In this document: positions 1-6,597 of the stretch, in pieces
Position numbering within the stretch: the first letter of the stretch is position 1
How the letters are laid out: each line of letters starts with the position of its first letter
From: Aestuariimicrobium soli
GTDB lineage: Bacteria; Actinomycetota; Actinomycetes; Propionibacteriales; Propionibacteriaceae
Reading direction: 5' to 3'
DNA: 64,000 nt
Assembly (NCBI RefSeq): GCF_051192575.1
Contig: NZ_JBPJSQ010000009.1
Coordinates: 1-64,000 of the forward strand
The notes under the pieces: generated by a model
Seen by the model: the letters and a program-made list of their open reading frames with translations, nothing else
What the model was told of the DNA's origin: nothing
The model's database searches: none
Translations under genes and position numbers: made by a program

Positions 1-34
1 GATGGCAACGGCACCAGGGGGAACATAACCACGC

Positions 35-72
35 CCCGCGGCCGGTCACCACGATGGGTGACCGGCCGCGGG
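35..72 (-). terminator. GC-rich hairpin terminator
   Basis: A perfect 16 bp inverted repeat (35-50 with 57-72) closes a 6-base loop. It lies just past the stop of the minus-strand gene that ends at 117, where a terminator is expected. There is no U-tract on either side, which is usual for high-GC actinobacteria. It could also act on transcripts entering from the left. Confidence 0.6.
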
Positions 73-116
73 CCGTTCGGCTTTGGCGCCCCCGAGGGGG
101 CGGGCGCCGGGTCGCG

Positions 117-1040
117 TCAGCGCTGGGCGCGGGTGAAGCCGGCCTTCTCGGCGGCCTCCTCGCTGTTGAACCAGACGTCGGCGATGGTGCGGTCGTAGCC
201 GCCCGACTCGGGCACGTGGAACTTCATCGAACGCTCGTTGCCCTTGATGGTGAACCCCTCGGGGGCGTGCTCACCCACAAACGAACCCTCGCCGTACTTG
301 GCGCTCTCGCCGCCCTGATCGGCGCTCTCGGTCTCGACGACCGGGGTCACGTCGTTGTCGGGGGCGAAGGCCGAGTCGGCATCGTCGAAGGCGGCGTTCG
401 CGGCGTCGTCCTCGTTGAGGTCGGACGCCGAGAAGGTCTGCACCGGCTCCTCGGTGGCGCGCTGCCCGGGGGTGTACCCGGCCGACGGCTCGTGGGCGGT
501 CCAGCCCGAGTCCTTTGAGGTCAGGTACTGCCGAACGGCAACCGCCGCGCCGGCCAGCAGGGCGGTCGCGGCCACCAGGCCGGCGATCGTCTTGCCCACC
601 TTGCGCTTGCGCTTGGTCTCGGGCAGGGCCAGCTCACCCTTGGCAGCGGCCAGCGTGGCGGCGGAGCGCTTGCTGGCCTCCTTCAGCGCGGGGTGCTTCT
701 CGGCCTCGTGCAACAGCGCGACCAGCTTGGGAACCAGGTCGTCCTGCACCTTGGTCTTGGCCTGGTCGGTGTAGGGGGCCACCTGCTTCAACACCTGATC
801 GGCGTGGGGCTGCAGCGTCTCCTTGGCCTTGCTGGCCGCCTCGGCGGCGGTACCGGCGGCAGACTTGGCGGCGGACAGCGCGATCGGGCCGAGCTTGTCG
901 GCGGATTCGCTGGCCTTCTCCTGGGCCTGCTGCACGTACGGCGCCAGGAAGGCGACGGCGGCATCGATGGCGTCGTGGGCGCGCTCGGTGGGCGAGGGCA
1001 CCTCGATGACGACCTTGTTCTTCTTCTTCTTGAGCGACAA
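117..1040 (-). CDS. membrane protein with helical N-terminus and C-terminal sunset domain (DUF5324-like)
   Basis: Predicted 307-residue single-pass membrane protein of unknown role. The start chosen is TTG at 1040, because GGAGGA sits just upstream and the protein then opens with a Lys run (LKKKKNK); the reading frame is open further upstream but has no ribosome site there. Residues about 15-150 are Ala/Lys/Glu-rich amphipathic helix, as in the actinobacterial DUF5324 family. A transmembrane segment (GLVAATALLAGAAVAV) follows near residue 165-185. The last 60 residues (IKGNERSMKFHVPE ... YDRTIADVWFNSEEAAEKAG) match the sunset domain, a small module in actinobacterial surface-associated proteins. 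It is divergent from ppiA; a DUF5324-cyclophilin pairing is also known in Streptomyces. Function is not known. Confidence 0.75.
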   Translation of the reverse strand: MSLKKKKNKVVIEVPSPTERAHDAIDAAVAFLAPYVQQAQEKASESADKLGPIALSAAKSAAGTAAEAASKAKETLQPHADQVLKQVAPYTDQAKTKVQDDLVPKLVALLHEAEKHPALKEASKRSAATLAAAKGELALPETKRKRKVGKTIAGLVAATALLAGAAVAVRQYLTSKDSGWTAHEPSAGYTPGQRATEEPVQTFSASDLNEDDAANAAFDDADSAFAPDNDVTPVVETESADQGGESAKYGEGSFVGEHAPEGFTIKGNERSMKFHVPESGGYDRTIADVWFNSEEAAEKAGFTRAQR

Positions 1041-1247
1041 GGGAGTTCCTCCGTTGTGTCGGGTTGCATGGCGTGATCGCCAAGTCAGCTCGTGGTCGAG
1101 CACCGCCCACGCTAGCGCGGGGTAGGTCACCGACACCGGGGATCGGGCGTTCTCGGGGGCGGTTCAGGGTGCAGATCACGCCCCGGGGTGGGCTCGGGTA
1201 GGTCCGGTGGAAGATGGCCGCCGGATCCACCAGTCGTGCCACCCCGG

Positions 1248-1253
1248 TAGGCT
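1248..1253 (+). promoter_or_regulatory. candidate -10 box of ppiA
   Basis: TAGGCT lies about 70 bases before the ppiA start. Because ppiA has its own Shine-Dalgarno, this would give a leadered transcript. No clear -35 is visible, so support is limited to the hexamer and its position. Confidence 0.35.
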
Positions 1254-1320
1254 CACGGGCACCAGAAGATGTCGGGCGCGCTTTCAGGATGCATCCGGCA
1301 CAGATCCAGAGGAGCAACGA

Positions 1321-1830
1321 GTGGCGACTGCCATCCTGCACACCAACCACGGTGACGTGTCCATTGAGCTGTTCGAAGACCAGGCTCCCCAGACCGTGAA
1401 GAACTTCGTCGGTCTCGCCACCGGCACCCAGGAGTACCTGGACCCCGAGACCGGTGAGAAGACGACGGGCAACTTCTACGACGGCCTGACCTTCCACCGC
1501 GTCATCGACGGGTTCATGATCCAGGGCGGCTGCCCGCTGGGCACCGGTACCGGCGGCCCCGGCTACAAGTTCGGGGACGAGTTCCACCCCGAGCTCAGCT
1601 TCAACCGCCCCTACCTGCTGGCCATGGCCAACGCCGGACCCGGCACCAACGGCTCGCAGTTCTTCATCACCGTCGTGCCCACCCCGCACCTCAACCGTCG
1701 CCACACCATCTTCGGCGAGGTCACCGATGAGGAGTCCAAGAAGGTCGTCGACGCCATCGCCCACGTGCGCACCGGCTTCCAGGACCGCCCGGTCGAGCCC
1801 GTGGTGATCACCTCCGTCGAGGTCAACTGA
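1321..1830 (+). CDS. ppiA: cyclophilin-type peptidylprolyl isomerase
   Basis: Cytosolic cyclophilin, 169 residues, that catalyses cis-trans isomerisation of Xaa-Pro bonds and assists folding. The family signature is intact: FHRVIDGFMIQGG near residue 58 contains the catalytic Arg and substrate-pocket Phe/Gln, and NGSQFFIT near residue 115 completes the pocket. No signal peptide is present. GTG at 1321 is preferred over upstream in-frame codons because GAGGAG lies 6-12 bases before it and the protein then begins at the first beta strand (VATAILHTNHGDVSIELF). It is followed by a strong hairpin terminator, so it is probably monocistronic, with the rhomboid-like gene downstream on a separate unit or read-through. 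Confidence 0.95.
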   Translation: MATAILHTNHGDVSIELFEDQAPQTVKNFVGLATGTQEYLDPETGEKTTGNFYDGLTFHRVIDGFMIQGGCPLGTGTGGPGYKFGDEFHPELSFNRPYLLAMANAGPGTNGSQFFITVVPTPHLNRRHTIFGEVTDEESKKVVDAIAHVRTGFQDRPVEPVVITSVEVN

Positions 1831-1836
1831 CCCGCT

Positions 1837-1871
1837 GATGCCGGGCCCCGCTCATCCCGGGGCCCGGCATC
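1837..1871 (+). terminator. intrinsic-type hairpin after ppiA
   Basis: A perfect 14 bp inverted repeat (1837-1850 with 1858-1871) has a 7-base loop and starts 6 bases after the ppiA stop codon. A short pyrimidine stretch with three Ts follows. This is one of the strongest simple hairpins in the window. Confidence 0.8.
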
Positions 1872-1954
1872 GTCCACCCCTTTCGTCGCAGGCCCCTTCG
1901 CCCCGCGACCCCTTCGCCCACACGACCCCCGTCGCCAATGATTCGGAGCCACCC

Positions 1955-2609
1955 GTGAGCAACCAGCGCCAAGACTTCCGATTCACGACCGCCCCCGCGG
2001 AGAACCGGGTGACCCTCGCCCTCGTCGGGGCGGTGGTCGTGGTGGCCTTGGCCTGCTCGTTCACCCCGCTGGCCTCGTGGCTGGTGGTCGGCAGTCACCC
2101 CTCGTTGGCGTGGGAGTACTGGCGGCCGCTGTTGTACGGGTTCACGTCGGCCGGCCTGCTGCAGGCCGCCATCAACGCGGTCATCCTCTACCTGATGGGG
2201 CGCGGGCTCGAGAATGAGCTCGGCGGCGCGCATCTCGCCGGGGCGTTCGTGCTGTGCGGTCTGGGGGCGGCCACCACCATGACCCTGGTCGGGCCGCCCG
2301 TGGCGCTCAACGGGGCCATCTGTGCCGTCTTCGGCATCGTCGCCGGGTACGCCGTGCTGAAGTATCGCGCCGGCATCGACATTCGCGCCGACATCATTCT
2401 GCTGACCCTGATGGTCATCTATTCCATCGTGGTCGGCTCGCAGAACTGGATCGGGCAGCTGGGCGGCATCGTGGTCGGCGTGGGCCTCGGCGCCCTGTAC
2501 GCGTACTCGCCGTGGGCCAAGGCTCGCCTCACGACTCAAGCTCGGCGCCGCCGGTGTCGCCGTGCTCTGCCTGGTGCTGCTTGCCGCGCGCTGGTCTGCC
2601 CTGGTCTGA
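1955..2609 (+). CDS. rhomboid-fold membrane protein without catalytic residues; apparent C-terminal frameshift
   Basis: Polytopic membrane protein of the rhomboid family, normally an intramembrane serine protease. GTG at 1955 is preceded by GGAG. The fold landmarks remain (YWRPLLYGFTS, the Asn of QAAIN, then GRGLENELGG). The catalytic positions are changed: the GxSG serine motif reads ALNGAICAVFG (Ser to Asn), the TM2 His is Gln, and the TM6 His motif reads GQLGG instead of GHLGG. It therefore looks like a pseudoprotease. The opening frame runs on to 2842 across the antisense of the next gene, with an Arg-rich, meaningless tail. Shifting frame at about 2519-2525 instead gives ASRLKLGAAGVAVLCLVLL, a good final TM helix, and a stop at 2607-2609. 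I annotate the shifted end. A single extra base would explain it; an assembly error cannot be excluded. Confidence 0.65.
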
Positions 2610-2655
2610 CCGGGCCGGACGCCCTGGTCAGTCGGTCGCCGGGTCAGCTGCTGGC

Positions 2656-2934
2656 TCAGTTGCCGCCCAGGCTGAAGGCGGCCTCCAGGTCGTGCTGCGA
2701 GAACGACCGGAAGGCGATGTGGGTCTCGGTGTCGATGACCCCGGGCACCTTGTTGAGCCGGTCCGCAATCGTGGTGGCCACCGCGTCGTGGGAGGCGACC
2801 CGCACGATCGCGATCAGGTCGATCTGCCCCGTCACCGAATAGACCTCGGTCACTCCCGGGATCTCGGCGATCTGCTGCGCGACCTCCGGAATGCGGGAGG
2901 TCTCGGCGTGGACGAAGACGATGGCGGTGATCAT
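2656..2934 (-). CDS. stand-alone Lrp/AsnC ligand-binding (RAM) domain protein
   Basis: Ninety-two residues with the beta-alpha-beta-beta-alpha-beta RAM domain of Lrp/AsnC regulators (IPEVAQQIAEIPGVTEVYSV, then DLIAIVRVASHD) but with no helix-turn-helix. Such stand-alone domains assemble as oligomers and bind amino acids or other small ligands; the specific ligand is unknown. The ATG at 2934 lies 6 bases after a TAAGAT -10 box, and no ribosome site is present, which supports a leaderless message. The 3' end faces the rhomboid-like gene. Confidence 0.9.
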   Translation of the reverse strand: MITAIVFVHAETSRIPEVAQQIAEIPGVTEVYSVTGQIDLIAIVRVASHDAVATTIADRLNKVPGVIDTETHIAFRSFSQHDLEAAFSLGGN

Positions 2935-2940
2935 GCTGCG

Positions 2941-2946
2941 ATCTTA
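2941..2946 (-). promoter_or_regulatory. -10 box for leaderless Lrp-like gene
   Basis: On the minus strand TAAGAT is followed by 6 bases and then the ATG at 2934. With no Shine-Dalgarno, transcription would begin at or next to the A of the start codon. Confidence 0.6.
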
Positions 2947-2960
2947 GGCGCGTCGGGCGC

Positions 2961-4901
2961 TCACGCGGGACGAGCGGAGCCCCGAGCGCTGCGGCCGCCG
3001 GCCGTGGCGTCGGCTGGGGCGGCCTCGTTCCGCCCAGGGGAGGGGACACCCGCCATCCGGAGCTCGCGGCTCGTCCAGCCACCGTCGACGTCATCGGGGT
3101 CGACCAGCGCGAGCCGGTCGGGCTGCACGTCGGCCACGTGCGCGAGTTCCCCGTCGGCCAACCCGATCCGCGCTGGCCACGACCATTCGCCGTCGATCTC
3201 GATTAGCCGCACTCCCGGGAGTTCCATCCAGCTCGCGACCCGCTCGGCCTCCTCGATGGTGGCCGCCGGCAGCCAGGCCGGGCCGTCGGGCACCGACTCG
3301 GCCAGCGCCACCGCCTCGCGGGCGACCTGCTGGGGCACGCCACCGACGGGGCAATGGGCGGCGGCCGCCAGTCGTCCGCGGCGCACGACGTGCACCTCCC
3401 AGCCCGAGTCGATGCGCCGGGCGGCCACGATCTGCGAACAGCGGGCCAACGATGCGAGGCGGTGCCAGCGGCGGGTCGTGCTGGTGTAGGTCTGCAGGCG
3501 GCGGGTCAGTTCGGTCGCCTCCTCGTAGCGGTGTTGGGCGGCCAGCCGGTTCAGCTTGCTCCCGACGGCCCGCACGACCGGGCGCACGTCCTGATCGAGG
3601 GCCCGGGTCAAGGCGTCGACCACCCGGGAGTACTCCTCGGCCGCTTCGCCCAACTGGCAGGGGGACAGGCATCGTCCCATCTCACCCAGGGCGCAGCCGG
3701 GCGAGGGACGACGGGCCGACAGCCGGGTGGTGCACTGACGAATGGGGTAGGCGTCGTACAGGGCCAGGCAGCCGTCGTGGGCCGACTGCGACGACGAGAA
3801 CGGGCCCCAGTAGCGAGCACCGTCGTCGGCCACCTGCCGCACGACCGACAGCCTGGGAAATGCCTCCTGGGTGAGCTTCACCCAATGCGTGCGGTGCTGC
3901 CGTTTCGACCTTCTGTTGTAGCGGGGCGCGTGGGCCGCGATGGTGCGCAACTCGCGCACCTCGGCCTCGAGTTCGGTGGCGCAGACCACGTGGTCGACCC
4001 CGTCGGCGACCCGCAGCATCTCTTCGATGCGGCCGCGCTTCTCGGAGGCCGTGAAGTAGGTGCGCACCCGGGTGCGCAGGCTGCGTGACTTGCCGACGTA
4101 GAGCACCTCGCGGCGCGTGCCGCCAGCACCGTCGGGCAGGTCGGCAAAGAACCAGTACACGCCGGGGGCATCGGGCAGACCGTTGGCCAGGGTGCGCTTG
4201 GCGCGGCGCTGGGGCGAGACCCGGTGGGTGAACTCGGTGAGGTCCTCCAGGGTGGAGACGCCGAGGTTGCCGACCCGACCCAGCAGTCCGTGCAGCACCT
4301 CGACGGTGGCCCGGGCGTCGGAGAGGGCACGGTGATTCGGCTGGGTGGTGGTGCGGAAGAACGCGGCCAGGGTGGCCAACTTGCAGTTGGGCACCTCGTC
4401 CTTCAGCAGGCTCTGGCGGGCGAGTGCCACCGTGTCGACGACCGCGCAACCGGGCCACTCGTGACCGTGACGGGCGGTGGCGCGCTTGAGGAACCCCACG
4501 TCGAAGCCGGCGTTGTGGGCCACCAGCACGCTGCCGGTGATGAACTGCAGAAAGCTCGGCAGCACCTGTTCGATGCGCGGCGCCGAGGTGACCATCTGGT
4601 TGGTGATGCCGGTGAGCACCGCGATCATCGCCGGGATGGCCTCGCTCGGATTCACCAGCGTCTGGTACTCGCCGATCACCTCGCCACCGCGCACCTTGAC
4701 GGCGCCGATCTCGGTGATGCTGTCGGCATCGGAGCCGCCGGTGGTCTCGAGGTCGACCACCACGAACGTCACCTGCGACAGGGGGGTGCCCAGGTCGTCG
4801 AAACTCGGTTGGAAGCTGCGGTAGGCGGCGGTTCCCGATCGGGCAGGGGGAGACGTGCGAGCACGCGCTCGGTTGCCGGGTGGTGGGGTGGTCGACGTCA
4901 T
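2961..4901 (-). CDS. DEDDh 3'-5' exonuclease fused to GIY-YIG (UvrC/Cho-like) nuclease
   Basis: A 646-residue two-domain nuclease, related to M. tuberculosis Rv2191. The N-terminal half is a DnaQ-type proofreading exonuclease: Exo I VVVDLETTG (Asp50, Glu52), Exo II LVAHNAGFDVGFL, and Exo III HRALSDARATVEVL with His and Asp. The second half begins with a GIY-YIG fold (APGVYWFFADLP ... EVLYVGKSRSLRTRVRTYF), followed by four cysteines in the UvrC pattern (QCTTRLS, GCALGEMGRCLSPC) that probably bind an Fe-S cluster. The role is probably DNA repair incision plus trimming. ATG at 4901 was chosen because TAGCGT lies 7 bases upstream (leaderless signature) and upstream sequence adds only low-complexity residues. 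Confidence 0.9.
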   Translation of the reverse strand: MTSTTPPPGNRARARTSPPARSGTAAYRSFQPSFDDLGTPLSQVTFVVVDLETTGGSDADSITEIGAVKVRGGEVIGEYQTLVNPSEAIPAMIAVLTGITNQMVTSAPRIEQVLPSFLQFITGSVLVAHNAGFDVGFLKRATARHGHEWPGCAVVDTVALARQSLLKDEVPNCKLATLAAFFRTTTQPNHRALSDARATVEVLHGLLGRVGNLGVSTLEDLTEFTHRVSPQRRAKRTLANGLPDAPGVYWFFADLPDGAGGTRREVLYVGKSRSLRTRVRTYFTASEKRGRIEEMLRVADGVDHVVCATELEAEVRELRTIAAHAPRYNRRSKRQHRTHWVKLTQEAFPRLSVVRQVADDGARYWGPFSSSQSAHDGCLALYDAYPIRQCTTRLSARRPSPGCALGEMGRCLSPCQLGEAAEEYSRVVDALTRALDQDVRPVVRAVGSKLNRLAAQHRYEEATELTRRLQTYTSTTRRWHRLASLARCSQIVAARRIDSGWEVHVVRRGRLAAAAHCPVGGVPQQVAREAVALAESVPDGPAWLPAATIEEAERVASWMELPGVRLIEIDGEWSWPARIGLADGELAHVADVQPDRLALVDPDDVDGGWTSRELRMAGVPSPGRNEAAPADATAGGRSARGSARPA

Positions 4902-4908
4902 GGCGGGA

Positions 4909-4914
4909 ACGCTA
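4909..4914 (-). promoter_or_regulatory. -10 box for leaderless exonuclease gene
   Basis: TAGCGT on the minus strand is separated from the ATG at 4901 by exactly 7 bases, and no ribosome-binding site is present. It matches the spacing at other genes in this window. Confidence 0.55.
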
Positions 4915-5030
4915 GGCGCCGACTCTGACAAAAGCCGTCGACGCGGCCCACAGGGGGTGGCCACCGATGGGGGGCGGCCAGAAAATGTCGGCGGCACGAA
5001 ATTGTCAGAGGGTCAGGGTGTGCTGGGCGT

Positions 5031-5261
5031 ATGGACTCACTCATCGTTGACTGCTCGACCTGCCAGGTGCGCGGTGTCGGCTGCGCCGACTGCGTCATGA
5101 CCGTGTTGTTCGAACCCGCCGAGACCGGCCACCACCACTTCGATGCCGACGAACAGGCCGCCGTGGCGGCGCTCGCGGGCTCGGGGTTGGTGCCTCCGCT
5201 GCGGCTCGTGCGGCCGGGGCCCGGTGCGCCGGGGGAGCCTCCCGGTCGCGCGGTCGGGTGA
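5031..5261 (+). CDS. small conserved protein with two Cys pairs
   Basis: Seventy-six residues of unknown function. The N-terminus carries CSTCQVRGVGCADC, two CxxC pairs 6 residues apart, suited to binding zinc or acting as a redox site. Then come FDADEQAAVAALAGSGLVP and a Pro/Gly-rich tail. Small proteins of this kind often precede NlpC/P60 hydrolase genes in actinobacteria, as here. No clear ribosome site precedes the ATG. A strong hairpin overlaps its stop codon, separating it from the downstream hydrolase. Confidence 0.7.
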   Translation: MDSLIVDCSTCQVRGVGCADCVMTVLFEPAETGHHHFDADEQAAVAALAGSGLVPPLRLVRPGPGAPGEPPGRAVG

Positions 5262-5294
5262 TCGCCCTGCGCCAACGGAGGGTTGGCGTGGCGA
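5261..5294 (+). terminator. hairpin at the stop codon of the small Cys-pair gene
   Basis: ATCGCC...CGCCAAC pairs with GTTGGCG...GGCGAT as two stacked stems (13 bp in total with a small internal loop) around a short GGAGG-type loop. It begins at the last base of the stop codon. No U-tract follows. Confidence 0.55.
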
Positions 5295-5324
5295 TTGGCC
5301 GCGCTCCTGAAAGTCGGTTAAGAT
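5295..5324 (+). promoter_or_regulatory. sigma-A-like promoter of the NlpC/P60 gene
   Basis: TTGGCC (5295-5300) and TAAGAT (5319-5324) are separated by 18 bases, directly after the upstream hairpin. This would give a leader of about 45 bases before the hydrolase start, consistent with its having a Shine-Dalgarno. Confidence 0.5.
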
Positions 5325-5378
5325 TTTCTCAGACAAGGCCGCGGGGACCCTCCGCCGTGGCGTGGAAGGGCAGTGATC

Positions 5379-6488
5379 GTGGCGATCGAGAACGCGTGGC
5401 GCAAGGTCTCCCTGGCCGGCGTGGGTGTCGGCCTGAGCGTGGCGGCCCTCGTGCTCCCGATGTCGCTGACGGCGCATGCCGACCCCGATGCCGTCAAGGC
5501 CGCCCAGAAGAAGCTCGAGCAGATCGAGCAGCAGGGCACCGAGATGGCCGAGCAGTACTCCAAGCTCGACGGGCGTCTCAAGGAGACCACCACCCGCATC
5601 ACCGGTCTCGATGCCGACCTCAAGAAGCAGCAGGCCAAGATCACCGCTCAGGTGGGCTCCATGGGTCAGCTCGCGCTGCTGCAGTACCAGGCCAACGGCG
5701 TCGATCTGACGACCCGCCTGCTGGCCAGCCCCGACGACACCGCGTTCATTCGCAACCTGGCCACCGTGCAGAGCGTGACCACCCTGGCCAACGACCGGGT
5801 GCAGTCCTACCAGTCGTCGCAGGCCAAGCTCGAGTCGACCAAGAAGCAGCTGGCCGCCGCCAAGCAGCAGTTGGTCACCGACAAGGCCGAGCAGGCGACC
5901 CTGATCAAGCAGCAGAACAAGCGCGAGGCCGATGCTCGCGCCGTGGTCGCCACCTTGACCGCCCAGGAGCAGAAGCGCCTCGCGGCCGAGCGTCAGGCCA
6001 AGGCCGACGCCGAGGCCCGCCGGGTCGCGGCCCAGCAGACCACGTCGCGCTCCAACGGACGCCCGGCGACCACCGGTTCGTCCAACACCGGAACCGAGAC
6101 CACGAAGCCGACCGTCAGCGTGCCCGCCGGCAGCTCCCGCGGGCAGGTCGCCGCCAGCTACGCCCTGTCGAAGGTCGGTGGCCCCTACGTCTACGGCGGA
6201 ACCGGCCCCACCGGGTTCGACTGCTCCGGTCTGACCGGTGCCGCCTGGCGCGCTGCCGGAGTGTCGTTGCCGCGCACCTCGCAGGGGCAGTGGGGCGTCG
6301 GCGTGCCGGTGAGCGTCTCGCAGCTGCAGCCCGGCGACCTGGTCTTCTACTACTCCGGCATTAGCCACGTGGGCATCTACGTCGGCAACGGCAAGATCGT
6401 CGATGCGGCCAACCCCCGCAGCGGCATTCGGGTGACCTCGGTGACCGGCAACTACATGCCGTTCATGGGTGCCCGCCGCGTCGGCTGA
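5379..6488 (+). CDS. secreted NlpC/P60 peptidoglycan endopeptidase with coiled-coil (RipA/RipC-like)
   Basis: A 369-residue exported cell wall hydrolase. GTG at 5379 lies 9 bases after GGAAGG; a GTG two codons earlier is also possible but is too close to that site. A signal peptide (AGVGVGLSVAALVLPMSLTA, cleavage near HADPD) is followed by a long Lys/Gln/Glu coiled coil (about residues 35-220), an Arg/Ser/Thr-rich linker, and the NlpC/P60 domain from about 245. The catalytic Cys282 is in GFDCSGLTGAAW and His330 in GISHVGIYVGNG. The family cleaves stem peptides during cell separation, and the coiled coil is normally an autoinhibitory or partner-binding module. The M. tuberculosis locus has an NlpC/P60 protein in the same place. 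Confidence 0.93.
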   Translation: MAIENAWRKVSLAGVGVGLSVAALVLPMSLTAHADPDAVKAAQKKLEQIEQQGTEMAEQYSKLDGRLKETTTRITGLDADLKKQQAKITAQVGSMGQLALLQYQANGVDLTTRLLASPDDTAFIRNLATVQSVTTLANDRVQSYQSSQAKLESTKKQLAAAKQQLVTDKAEQATLIKQQNKREADARAVVATLTAQEQKRLAAERQAKADAEARRVAAQQTTSRSNGRPATTGSSNTGTETTKPTVSVPAGSSRGQVAASYALSKVGGPYVYGGTGPTGFDCSGLTGAAWRAAGVSLPRTSQGQWGVGVPVSVSQLQPGDLVFYYSGISHVGIYVGNGKIVDAANPRSGIRVTSVTGNYMPFMGARRVG

Positions 6489-6597
6489 GGCAGGTTCGTC
6501 GCCAGAACTGATCAGACACTGGCGCGCATTACTGAATAGGCGTTAACCTCGCCGTGAGCGGGCAACGATGCCCGTGATCATGTCGAAGGAGACGTGC

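Noticed and set aside
5262..5378. A ydaO-type cyclic di-AMP riboswitch before the NlpC/P60 gene
   Set aside because: Such switches precede some actinobacterial wall hydrolase genes, but the spacer is only about 115 bases and contains a simple hairpin and a promoter, not the required multi-helix core.
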